64,000 nucleotides of DNA, taken from Gonapodya sp. JEL0774. Its lineage: Eukaryota; Monoblepharomycota; Monoblepharidomycetes; Monoblepharidales; Gonapodyaceae. The position numbers and the translations under genes were made by a program. Below, piece after piece: positions 10,454 through 23,037 of the stretch. Under the pieces are notes generated by a model. The model did not search any database. It was not told the DNA's origin and saw only the letters and a list, made by a program, of their open reading frames with translations. The stretch is taken from assembly GCA_027604505.1 (NCBI GenBank), contig JADIIX010000001.1, forward strand, positions 1-64,000, read 5' to 3'. Every line of letters begins with the position of its first letter. Position 1 is the stretch's first letter.

Positions 10454-13400
10454 TAATCATGGCGAGTACTGCAAAGAAAGGGACAGGCAAGATTTTAGTT
10501 GCACACTTTCCAGGCCAGCAGAGGATTTAATGTCTCACCTCTCGCCGGCAACATCTACAACCAGATAACTTCCCTCCGCGAGGGATGCTCTCACAGAGAC
10601 AGTGACGTTTCGATGCCCTGTTCCTGATGCGGGCGATCCACTTCGTTCGGAGCCAAAACCAGGCACACTGCCTACATGATCCGCAACTTTACGCGGCTCA
10701 GACGCCCCAAATAGAAAGGGCACCATTGGCGCACCCAAAGGAACTGCCGTCGTAACGTCAAGTCCGTCTGTTGAAAGCACAGCGGGAAGCTCCTTGATCC
10801 CTCCAGTCGTTCCTTCTAAGGCAGAGGTGTTCTTGCTTGCAGCCCAGGAATAGGGCCAACGACTACCAGGAGCGCCAGAGGCGATGGGTGCCAGGGACAA
10901 GGTGTCCTCCTTTCCACCCTGAGAATGGAGAATGTCAGAGAGTGAGGGAACACTTGGATGTTTCCGGTGACTCGCATTTGTGTGAACGTGCAAGCCCAAA
11001 ATCGAAGATTGAGTCGACGATACTGAGCTGACAGTTGCATTTCGGGAGTGCTGTTGGGAAGTCCCAGAGGCAGGAGACGTGGGTGCAAGCTCCGGAGAGT
11101 TCGCGGGCATCACAATGGCTTGAAAAGAGGTCACCGTTCCAGATGGAACTCCTTGAGACGAAGTAGATGACGGAGCAAAACTCGTCGAGCCGGAAGACTG
11201 CGGTGATCGAGTAAGAGTGGGCGATCCATGCAGAGAGGACACAGGTGGGAAGAGAGGTTGAGGCGGCATGAAGGAGAAGGATGAACGAACCAAGGAACTT
11301 CGAAGAGGCTGGTCTGGTGGACTGCGGGATAGCGGGGCGATCGAGTTAGACGGAATGGGTACTGGAAGGATTTTGCCGACGGGAACCAATCCTGAAACTG
11401 GCATTGCGAACGTCGCTGTCGGGGTGGGTGCTGAATCTACCCGAGGTGATGCGCCCGATGTTGGCTCAGACTTTGCAGAAAAAGTGGGAGAACGAAGCTC
11501 CACAGGTGCTGCGCGGAGCGCCTGAAGCGCTTCAAAAACGTCGTCGAGCTCACGTGGGTCTCGAGATGGCGCGTGTACACCGGGCATTGGCGCGGCAGGC
11601 TGTGGAAACCCTGGATAGGTGGCGCTTGTACTGTCAGAGCGGCGAGGTTTGTCCACTTTGCGTTCGCGCGAATGCTTATGAGGTCTTGAAGAATTGTTAA
11701 CCCCAACACTTCTAGCCAAAGTTGACGAAGCATGTGGACTCTGCCAATGACCGCCGGTATGTGCTCCCAATCCGGTAGTGCCCTGATTTTTGGAACCATC
11801 ATATGTGAGATATTGGTTAGATGATTGACGCTGGGAAGGTTGGAGACTCCGACCCTGCATTCCGGATGCATCACCGTTCGTAGGAATATGATAGTCAGTG
11901 AGGTGGGTATCAGTCTTTCTAGTCACTTTGTGTGGTGGGGCTAATGAATTATCTTGAGAGGTGTCCGGTGACCGTTTACTAGGGATAGTAGATGGTCGCT
12001 GGGTCGACAAAGAAGCTGAGAAGGGTTGTCGGACAGCAGACGATGAATCTGCAGGACTGTGACTCGAAATCGCCGGAGAGAACATACGGCGATCAGGTGG
12101 TGCAGAAGCGGGAGATGCCTGATACAGTGGCGCGTCCGTCATGAGAGTGTCATTCCCAGCAGACTCTTGTTTTATCACGTCAGACCGGCCCTTCGAGCGG
12201 GATGGCCCTGGCTTTGGAGGGTCACTGACCGCACGACCCGAGCGAAGTTTGGTCTCAATAACGTTTTGCGGGTTTATCGTTGGCTTAACCACACGCTCCT
12301 TTTTAATAGATGGTGCTTTTGGAGCTTTCTGAGGTACGGCCTACAACAATATGGTCACCTCTCATCACTGCGAATAGTGTTTGGGAGTACTCACCGACGA
12401 CGGGAGAGAAGGAGATGATTCAGCTGGAGGCGTGGAAGCAGGCCAGACGGGGGCAAGAGCAACCAAAGACTGCGTCCGGACAGAACCTGTCTTAATTCTC
12501 GAAACAATCTCGGGTCGAACACCATCTGACGCTGCGCGTTTGGGCTTACGATCGATTAGCGGCCGTGCACGGACTGAAGCGATAAATTTCTCATCACGTG
12601 TGGTCATTGTTGCCGTGCTGCCTGGCTTCTCTGATGTTCGAACTGACGATGTCTTCTGCTTCTTCAAGAGCCGATCGCCTGCTGCAATCTCGCTGTTCAT
12701 CGATCCTGTCTTCTTATAACTGGCAACCGTGAGTGAGTCCAGCTTGGTGGATATTTCTTCTTCAGAATCATCTGATTCATCAGCGTGATTGCGTTCGTGC
12801 GCCTTCAATTGAGACTTGGTGTAGAACCTTAGACCGACAGTCACACCGAACACAAATGAGCTCCAAGAAACTTCGAGAAAACCCTTAATATTTTGATCAC
12901 CCACCATTTCTCACACCCTGCATGTGGACACCTCGGGAACTCATCCAGAGTCTCAAATGTGTCATCCTTTGGGATCGATCTCTGTCCAGCGCCAGTGCTG
13001 GTGAAGTCGATACCAATTACTGCAGAATTTCGGCGTGTAACAGCGGTCGCCACCACAGCCGAAAGAGACCTGCGATGGGAGGAAGTCTTGGTGGCGGCGG
13101 TAACGGATGAAGATTTGAGAGTGGAACGTTCGGAAGCGGGAGGTGCTTTTGAGGAGAATTCGATAGAAGAGTCGTCTTTGGGCTTCACTTTGTCTTTCAC
13201 TTTGAGCTCTCTGGTCTTGACTCTCGACTTGGAGGTCTTTCCTGGAGTGCGTGGAACATCTTCAACCCTTGCCAGTTCGCCTTGAACGATGTTGTCCGAC
13301 TCCAAGTCCATCGGTGACTGCACCATTTCGTCCACAGCCAATCCTTCCGCTTCTTTAACAGTGCCCTCGGTCACATACTCAGTCGCAGAAGTCTCCTCAA

Positions 13401-16400
13401 CTGGCGTCATTTCCGCGTCTCTGATTCCACTCGCTTCACGTATCACCACCCCTTCGATCTCTGAGAGGGCATTATCCACATTGACATTCTTATTCTCGGA
13501 TATCTCCACGGCATCTGTTTCAGACACAGGTTCTGCTTCGTCCATGACCACAGTGTCGTCCTTTGTATCTGCAGCTGCCATTCTGCTTGACCCAACTGAT
13601 TCTTCTACAGTCTTCGATCGCTTCACGCGCCTTCCCCGCATAATCAGTAGGTCGCTCTCATGTTCTTCCTCACTGTTTCCGGAATTTGACTCCCTGTCGG
13701 CTCTCGGGGTGGTTACCGCCTTCGCAACCGCTCTTGTACCACCACTCCTATTTTTCGATTTGGACGGAGACTTGTTGCGCACGCTGAGCCCCTCCACCCC
13801 CGCAATCGCGACGGAGAGTGCCGAGGGCGCTGGTGGTATCACCGCCTCTGGCTCCTCGATGCCATGATGGTTGCGCATGTGAGATTTCAAGGACGCACGA
13901 GTGTAGAACCACTGGAATTTGGGTGAGTACAAAGAAGAAGGTTAGAGAAATTTCGGTCAGCTTTCTTCGTGCGAATGGCAACACATCATTTGAAATATCC
14001 CTCAGTCGCGCTCGAGAATTTTGCGCGAACCTCTACTTTCCTCAGAACGTACCTTGCCACAACTTTTGACGGAACATCTTGGGAAATTATCGATTCCATT
14101 CACCAGCAATGTTCCGTCCTCATTCGATTCTTCAAACTGCCCTCCCGATTTCCGGCTCGACCGTCTCGGCTCCGTGTCTGAATCCGAGGAGTCTGAGGAC
14201 GATGGTGAGCCAGTTAGGAGTGCGGGTCGATTGCGAGCGGATTGGCGACGAGAGTTTGTGCGAGCGGTAGTGGAAGAAGGAGTGGTGGACGTGGTGGACG
14301 TGGATGAACCAGCCAAATTCAACGAGCCGGTATCGGCACGGTCACTACTGACATTAGATGAGGGGTTGCTGGTCCTGTCAACATTGTTGCGGCCACTTCC
14401 AATTTTGCTCCCGTTTGCGTTCGATATGCGACCACCTTCTAATACTTCTCCCGTGACACCAGCCTGTTCCTGATTGTCTGCCTCGTCCTTCCCACGAACA
14501 CCGGAATGTTTGTCAGCATCCTCGCCTCCCCTTTCAACCACAGATTGGATCATCTCCACTCCCCCACCCTCCACAATCCGAATCACCCCCGCCCCTTTCC
14601 ATATTTCATCGACGTCCTCCTCCTGCTCCTCCGCCGTGAGCTTTTCCAGTGCCACCATTTTGCGAATCACCTTACGCCGCTTGCCGCTCTCGCTCCTTGA
14701 ACCCGAGCCACCAGATCCGGCTGCAGATCCTGTTGCCGATCCGGCCTCCCAATCCGCCCGGGGAGTGCCATTCCTGGTCGTAACGCGGCTGTGCGGTGAC
14801 TTGATACCAGACTGTCGGTCGTCGACATCTCCATCGGATGCCTCTGAAACTTCGGGAGTGGTAGAAGAGTCTGTCTCCACCAGGACTTCACCGCGATCTT
14901 CATGGTGTTTAGTATGGGCACGAAGTTGGGCATGGGCATAGAACCTGTAAGTTTAAGATCCCGTCAATCAGCCCGATGATGGGACAAGCCAGCCCATTTC
15001 TGATTCAATCCCAAGCTGTGCAAGTGAACTCACCACTTTGAACAGTCCGGATATCCACACGTGAAAACTTTTGTCCCACCCAGACCTTCCTCTAATTCTC
15101 CTGCTCTCCTGCCTCCTCCACCATTCCTCTCAGTTTCCTCCCCACTGTCATCCCTACCTCCCCTACCTCCCCTACCACCATCCCCACCAAACCCCCCAAA
15201 TGACGACGCTCGGGCTCTACCGAGTGCAGAGCGTGCCGTCGATGGCGCAGACTGAGGGGAGGGCTCATAATCAGACCCAGACGCTCCGTCGCCCGCGTCA
15301 GATTCACGGGTTCCAGGGTAATGGGAACGCTTGCGGGATTTTTTCGAAAAGCTAACAAGGCGCATTGAAGACGTTGAAACTGGGGCAGGCGACGGTGCCG
15401 GTCCAGGTAGCGACTCCGCTTCGACTGATGAGTCCTCGGTTGCACCACCTCCCGTCAACCCTGCGTCCATATCTTCATCGTTTCGTGCTTCGACAACACG
15501 CGCAAATGAACTGTGTGATGAAGCTGGAGGTCCCCACAAGGACGGGCGCGAGGAACGTCGGTGCGGCGGAGGATCCGATAGGCGATGGCGTTTGCGTTCT
15601 TTTAGACCTGTGTCAAACAAAAGTGTAAACAATAAGAAACAGTCAGCACGAAAAGATCCTAAAGCCTTGTTAATGAAACCTTACCCACCGCACGCATTAC
15701 ACAAGTACACTCCTCCATCCAAACTCCGGCGCCAGGCTGGAGTGGACACTGCACCACATCTCGTACAGTGGACGTCGTCGGTCGGAGTTTGCAAAGCGGG
15801 GGGACCAGAGTGATCCACAACGCACGCAGAGGAAAAGGCAGACTTCGGTACAGCAGAGGCAAGTTCTGACCCGATTGAAATTGGAGGGCGAACGGACAGC
15901 CGAGTTTCCCGCAGAAGGCTGTCTGCAATATCCGTTACGACGTCCACCCGAGGTATTTCATCACGCTCAAAGCTCCGGCGCATGTCCTTTACCATGGAGT
16001 CATTGGTATTGCCAAGGAGGGCAGTAACTGTGGATGGTGCTAAGGAGGATGCTGATATTGACTGGGCCAGTGATGCTTTGGCTGTGGGCAGTGAAGAAAG
16101 CTCAGGCGGGTCTGGGAAGGAAGGAAGGGCAGTAGACGAAAGGGTTTCACCCCGGCGAGTGGGTCGTAGTGTTCGCGGCACGTTGGAGGAGGCTGACGAG
16201 AGGTTTGCAGGCTTGTGTCGCCTTGTGGACCCAGCTTTCAATTTGGTGGCTGAAGTCCCGTGTCCAGTAGTCGAACCCGACAGTATAGTCTTCTTCTCAG
16301 CGTTCGCTCCCCCTTCCATCTGTGTCTCCACCCCAGTTCCACTCTGGCCAGCACTGCTATCCTCGGTTGATACTGAGGCTCGAACCCATGGACGGCGGCG

Positions 16401-18004
16401 ACCCTGGCCGGGAATGGTGCGGGGTGTTGACGAGGTTACAATCGGCGGGGAGGTAGATGTTAAAGCTCGCGGACGTTTGGAGGTGCGGGCAGGAGGGAGA
16501 CTAGGAAGATCTAACAAAGTGCCATCGGAATATTCAGCAACAAATAGGCAGAGCAACATCACTGGCTCAGAAATTAATTAATTAATCGGGAGTTTGCAAG
16601 GGCTACCGGCCTTGCTCCCGTTCCTACAATTCAGTCTTTGTGTCCCACGCTCCAGTGGATGAGCCCACCCCCACCCCAGCCTTCACACCACTCACTATGT
16701 TCTGTCGCAACCGTCTCCATATTCCAAGCCTCGTCACCTTCGTGACTATTAACAGTTTCGCGCTCGGGGCCAGCGCGGGATTCTGATGAAGATGCCGATA
16801 TAGACTCGGTTTCTAAGGAGAATGGGCGGACGGGTGCAGAGGGAGATCGAGAATGCTGATGGAGGAGTGACGATGAAGATGAAGAGGACGGAGAGAGAGA
16901 GAGAGCAGGTGCTGAGGATGAGGCTGACGTTGGGGAGACCGGGGATGGAGGCGCTACCGTTAACGTAAGCGGTGCGTCAGGTAGAATTGAGCGGTCCTGA
17001 GGAGGGAAATTTTGACGTTTCAACAAATTCGTCGATTCAAGTTGGCGTTGAGGTGAGTGTGACCGGTAAGAAGATGTTTGGGTGACAATGGTCGGAGTGG
17101 TGACAAGTGGGAGAGCAAGAGCAGGCATGAAGAGCGAGGAGAAAAGGGGAGTAGCTAAAACCCGCGACGGTGATTGTGGCGGGGAGAGGGCAGAAAGTTG
17201 AGAATGCGAATGGAAATGATGGGAGAGATGGGCTGGACCTGAAGGATCGGAGGGCTGAGAACAGAGCATGAGGTGGCTGGACAATTACATCGACAACGAC
17301 GGGTGCGGAGATGACCGAAAAGCGAGGACGGAGGGTGTGTGTGAGGTCGTGAAGGCGAATATCACGTATTCGGGGTGGGAAAGGGGAGAGAGATTGCGGT
17401 GAGCCACGACAGGCAGAGCACGAGGACAAGATACACAGCGGTGAGCTCCCACAAAGAGTTCAGCTTCTAAGAGAGCGATGATTTCGCTTTTGCTCCTCTT
17501 TGGTTTCGCGGACTTCATCACCCTCAAGTCCCAGCCCAGCCCAACATCCTAACATGGGCTCCTCTTTCTTTCTTGCCTTGCTCCCGCAAGTTCTTTTCCG
17601 ATCCTAAATGTCTTACTCCTTGTTCCCTCTCATGCGTATCTCACAGCCCATACTGCGAGCTTCTTCCGCTCAGATTCACTCACCACCACTTCCCCTCCTG
17701 GTCTTGAGAGGTCTCCGTCTTTTCCCAGTTCTGAACGTCCTTTGACCTTCCTCAAGTGCGTCTCAAGTACACTTCTTGCTTTCTGGTGGGCAAGCCCAGT
17801 CACAAACTTCCAGCCTTGTCGCTCCCCAGCGCACCGAAACTGTGAATGTTTGGAAGTGGTCCAGATCGGCAGCTGGCCTTCCAGGCAGGGCCCTCCTTCT
17901 GTACGAACCACGAAGTAGTAGCAGTCTTCGTAAGGGATTCGGGAGAAGCCCTCTTGAGTTGGCTTGCCGGACTGGGGATTGGAGAATGGTGCAAAATCAG
18001 GGAA
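10454..18004 (-). CDS. large transcription factor with one GATA finger and three C2H2 fingers; start not located
   Basis: This very large minus-strand gene likely acts in the nucleus. The first exon I can place, 17645-18004, encodes an unrecognised domain (FRCAGERQGWKFVTGLAH). It splices in phase over 17549-17644 to DVGLGWDLRVMKSAKPKR. A phase-0 intron ending TCTGTTCTCAG then leads to a Ser/Pro-rich exon. Next is a GATA finger (CTRC, TPAWRR, LCNACGLKERKRHR) whose last Cys codon is followed by an intron. Three C2H2 fingers follow: FTCGYPDCSKW with FYAHAQLRAHTKHH, CSVKSCGK with WFYTRASLKSHMRNHH, and CPHAGCEKW with FYTKSQLKAHERNH. Each is split by an intron at the same place. A long disordered tail follows. 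A final exon after acceptor TTTCTTTGCAG adds STRHD and stops at 10454. A 5' exon near 18560-18593 (MDSKSPEDK before GTATGAG) is possible. Confidence 0.8.
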
Positions 18005-19232
18005 CTACGTTCGGCTTCATGCAGGTCACCAAGACACGGAGCCAACAATCATGTTTTTAGCATCTTTCAAAGGAAATATACTCTCTCAGACTGTGAAGAT
18101 AAATTGCTCCTCATGTTGCTTATTTTATTGCTTGCCTTTTCTTGCCATTTTTTGGGGCAGAGCGTGCAGGTGAATGATATACATAGCCAACTTCTTCAGA
18201 TGATTTCATCCCGTATTACCAGAGACTTAAGCTTTTCAAAAACTTCACTTCATGTACTTGTTCAATTGCCGATATTGAAATCGCGCGATCTGGAAACTAA
18301 TCTGACGGCACGGGATACGTTGCGCAGTTCATTTCGGTCCTCGCTATTAATTCCGACTGGCACAACTCCTCACGGTGTTTGCGAAGGACTCATTCCACAA
18401 GCAGGACAAGCAAAGACACCACGATCGCATGGATATCCGGCCCGACAAGCTGCCGAACGTATGGCCTCAGCGGATAGTGATTGATCTCAATTTCAAAAAT
18501 AACAGGAAAGGTTCGAGGGTTTGTCATATTTATCTCATACTTGTCCTCGGGTGATTTTGAATCCATGTTGTATTCCATTGGATTGTCCGACACTGCCGGG
18601 AGGTCGTTTATCGCAGTGCAGCAACATAACCGCTTCTGTCACCATTTATCCAAAAGAGCGCAGTTGAAGGCCTGATCTGTTCCGGTCAAAGAATGGAATG
18701 CTAGAAGGTACTTGGTTGAACTTTTAATGTTCGTATCATATTGGGCAGACGACTATGCCCATAACATCTTCACCCACTCGCATTGCTGAAAGTTCCAGGA
18801 CACGCCGGAGGGAACCCTCTCACCAAGGTGTTCCACAACTGGTTACGGTAAATGCTCTTCGCCGGTCATACCCAGACAACCCGCCACCGCTTTCCACACC
18901 CCCACCATCCGCCCCTGGCTCCTGGCCCCCCCAACCCCCGGTCTGCCAACTATTTGGTTCTGCAGAACACATGAGATGTAATCGCCATTCAAGGCCATTT
19001 CTACATTAATTACATGAGACAATAGCGTAAACGAGTGGTGAATCGCAGTCGTAGGCAGGCAGTTGTCCCAAAGCAACGAAACCAGTGTCAAAACGTGAAA
19101 GGAAACCGGAAAGGGAAGACGGGGTATAAATCCCCCACCCAGCCACACATTATTCCAACGCTCGCTCTATCGCAGCAACTCGACAAATTATTCGAGATCA
19201 TTAGTTCCCGGCCTAACCTTGGCCACCGAACG
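18005..19232. other. spacer and possible 5' exon(s) of the GATA/C2H2 gene
   Basis: The minus strand at 18560-18593 could encode a first exon (MSDNPMEYNMDSKSPEDK) with a good donor (GTATGAG), but I could not chain it to the exon ending at 18004. An open frame on the plus strand at 17846-18484 lacks support. The rest is the 3' flank of the LRR gene. Confidence 0.3.
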
Positions 19233-21891
19233 TCACGACTCTCCAGCTGGTCTGGGTGTACCGACACTCCCGCTTCCACCAACATTACCGACAATGCTGG
19301 TGCTCTGTCCTCCCAAACTGCCCCGCATTGATTCAAATTGTGCAGCCAAGTTATCATTCACGAACACGACGTTGGCGAGGTTGCTGGTGATGGCAGGACG
19401 AGCTGTGTAGGTGGGCGACGGTTGAGTTGAGGAATGAGAACCATTCTGGCCGGGGCCAAATCCCTCGAGTTCGAACTCGCCACAAAATGGATAAACTTAC
19501 GTGCGGCGATTCCCAACGCACCCTGGCCACCTGGCTGTCTCCTCATGCTCGTCCCCCGCTTGCCAATTGACGGGGGTGGAGACTCAACAGAGGTGGCATC
19601 AACGCCGAATTCCGACGCAGAGCGTACAGTACTGAGAGCTACAAAAGGAACCATGCCGTCTTGGTTCGTGTCGTAGTTGTGCACCTATGAGTCATTGTAA
19701 TGAAAACTGAATGTCTTTAGTCTGTGAACAGTGCAAAATAGCGCAGGAAATGTCGACTCTTACGTAGACCCACTGAAGGAGCAGTCAACACGAGTTGTCC
19801 GATGATGAAGGTTAACCTACCGAACCTCAGACTGCTGCGCTAGTTAGGTACTTACCCCATCCGACATCAGTTCCTGCAAGAAACAATGAGCAACGTGATT
19901 AGTCAATGCATGTACTCTGTGATCGACACACCTAGACTAACCTTCGCCAGAACGCACTGACCCACCACACACGTCAATTCGTCAGATTGAACTGCCTCAT
20001 ACGGGTGCACCACAACGAACACTTGGTTCAGAGTCACCATGTCCACGGTTCTCTCAAGATTCCCCTCCCCGATCTGAACTGACATCGTACCCTCAGATAT
20101 TCCGGTTCGCGTGGATCGATTCATGTGTGATAATGCCCGGGAGTTTTGCCCGCCAAGAGAGGCAGAGCCAAAAAGAGGACCCCACACGTTGCTCCCCAGG
20201 TACTGACTGGCCACAGAAGGAGGAGTCAGAGACGGATTCAGAGTTAAAGGTGCAGGTTGGTATGTTGCGGGGCGTGTTTCGGCTAGAGGATGCGATCGAG
20301 GCTCGGGGCTCGGGGCCTCCGAACCAAGCTTATGCCGGCGACGCTGCCTGAACAAATACATAGCGAGCATGGTCGCAAGAGCGAGTATCGCTAAAGATCC
20401 TAATAATATAATAATACAGGTGAATGGTAGGAGCAGTTGGCAGAGGAACCGTCGGAGAACACACCTGCAGTCACACCAGCAATTAGAGGAATGTTGTTGG
20501 AGGGTTGAGATGTGGCCACATTTGAGGCCGCAGTCACTGCACTCGCCGCCTGCGATACATGAAGAGTACAGGCATTAGTAACCTTCAAAGGCACAAAAGC
20601 GCATGAGAAACTTGCAAATGAAGCCGTTGTCGCTCTTGTTGTCGTTGTTGCCGTTGTGGCAGAGCAGATGGCCAGCCCTGGATCATTTTTGCAGGAGGCG
20701 GGAAGTGGCGCTTGAGCGAATAAACAGAGGTCGGTTTGGGTGACGTTGCAAAGGCTAAGAACACCATTGGGTCTAAAAGAGAGACTATTACGACACGATT
20801 GTGCTCGATCATGGAGTGTCGTTATGCTTACGGTAGCCGAATCGGGCCACTGAGCTTGGTCTCAGAAACATCACTGGAAATTGCGAAAATCAGTGCAGCA
20901 ATTTTGTTACAGTAACGGGACCAGAACAAAAGGGGCCAGGCAATCGCCGGTCATTGAAGCTCACAAGTCCGAAAGATTGCGCAGGCTGGTGAGGTCCGGC
21001 CTTTGATGATAATTGAGAGAGGATGAGTTGAAAACTGTGACAAAATCCGAAACGGAATTAGCTACACACAACGTTCCCGTAAGATTTGCGTTTCCTCTCA
21101 GAGAAAGACGCTGCAAAGAAGTCAAATTAGAGTTAGTGCTCGGAAAGCCTCCCGTAAATCTGTTGAAGGAAAGATCCCTGATAGCGTAGCGAGTTTTAGC
21201 TTGGTGGCTCTGAGATCGATGAAGGAAATCACAACTCACAGAACCTGTAGGTTCAAACTCTGTAGGAAAGATAGGCTCCCCTCCAGACTATTGGAAGCAA
21301 GGACACTGACAAAAAATTCAAGCATTTATTCCCTCTTGACGCAGAGTGCTAAACAAAGCTGACAACTCACAGTGAAGTGAGACTCGTCATCAAACCCAAG
21401 ACATCAGCTGGACCTCTCAAAGCATTTCGGTCCAGTTGCAGCGTTGTAAGATTATCCAAAGTTGACAGCCACTGCGGTAGAGTTGAGGCTATGGAGCCGT
21501 TAGAGACAACCCTGCAAGCAGTGGCGAACAGTTAATTGGCCTCCCCGCTTTCGCAACAAACTTCCGTGCTCGCTCAATCCACCCACAGCATCTGTAGCGC
21601 CGTTAGTGATTGAAACCGATCGAGAGTTCCAACGGGAATATTGGAAAACACTGCGGTAACCACTCGTCCTTGTGTGCAGTTGATCGAGACGCCGGGAACT
21701 AGATCGTTTTGGATTCTGCAGCACTGGCCCTCCTGCTTTGTAGTGAAATCCGGAAATTTCGCCACCGCGACGAGGATTTCATTGATACTATTGCAATCTG
21801 GCACAGTGGTGTCCACCGGAATTGGAGTGGATTGCTCGAAGGTCGGGATGGCGAGGCCCAACAAGACGCCGACGAAGAGAAGTAGCTCCAT
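19233..21891 (-). CDS. LRR-transmembrane-SH3 receptor-like protein
   Basis: This type I membrane protein is encoded in about ten exons. ATG 21891 opens a signal peptide (MELLLFVGVLLGLAIPTFEQ). The ectodomain begins with a paired-Cys cap (GQCCRIQNDL), then LRRs, with NLTTLQLDRNALRGPADVLG, SLEGSLSFLQSLNLQVL and RDLSFNRFTGGFPS visible. A Cys-rich/Thr-rich stalk follows (SLCNVTQTDLCLFAQAPLP, then a run of Thr/Ala). One membrane helix (LGSLAILALATMLAMYL) ends at RQRRR. The cytosolic part is Ser/Pro-rich and carries an SH3-like domain spread over three exons: VVVHPYEAVQSDELTCVVG, ELMSDGW and GMVPFVALSTV, matching the ALYDY, GW and P.NYV positions of SH3. The stop is at 19233. Sensing and adaptor recruitment are inferred from architecture. 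Ligand and partners are unknown. Confidence 0.8.
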
Positions 21892-22531
21892 TACAATCGG
21901 GTTGAAACAAGAAATTGTCCGGCCTCCCGAAACATGAGTCGAACCGTGCCAAAGAATCTGAGAGAACTTGAAATGGATCAGTTTGGCCGCTTTCAGGTTC
22001 AGGTGACGAGCTTCGGACAAACTGATGGATGCCTAAAAAGGCAAACATGTGATCAGAACGACTGAAGATTCTCGCGAAACCTCCCCCTTCTGGCAAGAAT
22101 GGTTTCCGGTCGGCAATGCCCTCTATGAAAATTTCGTCCGCTGACTTCTGGGAAATTGTTTGTGAAGAAACGAGCACAAAGCGCTGTCGTGAATTGTGAA
22201 GGAATATTGGTGCTTTGTCCGCTGGCATCAAGGACTGCAGACTCGATGTGCAAAGTAACTCAAACGTGGACAGCGAGTCCCGGGGACATAATAGCACTGG
22301 CTAACGTATCCCGGCATTGCGCTGATAGTTGTTCATGCGGGATACATCATAATGCCAAATCAAGAATTTCCAAGACATTTCCACAATATTGGATTCGGAC
22401 TTGATTGAAAAGTATATTTTCAGAGGGTTTGTACTACATCTTGTCCTCGCCTGTGAGTGCCAGTGATTACGTATGAGGTAATAGTGGTCTCCCCTCCTGG
22501 GACAAAAGAACATTTCAAAGTTTCTTTACCT
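21892..22531. other. spacer, no gene called
   Basis: This is the upstream flank of the LRR gene. The longest open frame on minus (21788-22297) overlaps the signal-peptide exon in another frame and looks like a shadow. Nothing else was seen. Confidence 0.4.
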
Positions 22532-22810
22532 CTACGAGGAACTCTTCGCGTGAGCTGTGGTTTCATTGGTGGCTCCTCCATGCAAAAGTTTGCCCAAACC
22601 GTGGTGGTCTTTCTCCTTCACGCCCGCTTGCGCACTCCCTCCCGCTACACCGCTCGCTGTGTGAGCTCTTGTTTGTCCGTGCCCAGTTACTCCCCCGGTT
22701 TGATAGTCAGCTTCGGGCGCGGAAGCTCCTCCACCGGAGCTGACTGTGCGCTCGGAAGCGTGCTCGCTGCGATGCTGCGTCGTGCGAGAAGACGAGTGGG
22801 ATGATTGCAT
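22532..22810 (-). CDS. small polar protein (92 aa), unknown
   Basis: This single-exon open frame from ATG 22810 encodes a Ser/His/Gly/Ala-rich, apparently disordered polypeptide (MQSSHSSSRTTQHRSE; then KEKDHHGLGKLLHGG; ending HAKSSS). It has no hydrophobic segment or cysteine. The composition recalls small stress-induced hydrophilic proteins of fungi, but no family motif supports that. An in-frame upstream ATG exists; I chose the one before the polar stretch. It may be spurious. Confidence 0.35.
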   Translation of the reverse strand: MQSSHSSSRTTQHRSEHASERTVSSGGGASAPEADYQTGGVTGHGQTRAHTASGVAGGSAQAGVKEKDHHGLGKLLHGGATNETTAHAKSSS

Positions 22811-23037
22811 CTCGAAACTGTGCTGGTGGTTGATCACAGAATTCGGTTGAATTAAGTAGATGTTGGCGTTGAGACAAGTCATCCATGGTTGTTCGACACA
22901 CCGACGTCACTCCTCATCTGAACTAACAATGCGTGTATTTAAGAGACGGAACACCAACATATCACACGAATTGATCAACCTTGAGGCGATGTTGCCCCTT
23001 CAAGTAGTCACAGATGGTTGTAGCATCACTATTAGAC

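Noticed and set aside
13289-14941. Several 150-190 codon Ser/Pro-rich ORFs on plus
   Set aside because: They are antisense to the zinc-finger exons of the GATA/C2H2 gene, whose splice-linked fingers prove the minus strand is coding.
17846-18484. 212-codon ORF on plus
   Set aside because: It overlaps antisense the exon 17645-18004, which has better coding character and phase-consistent splicing; no domain was seen.
21788-22297. 169-codon ORF on minus
   Set aside because: It overlaps the signal-peptide exon of the LRR gene in another frame and has no feature of its own.
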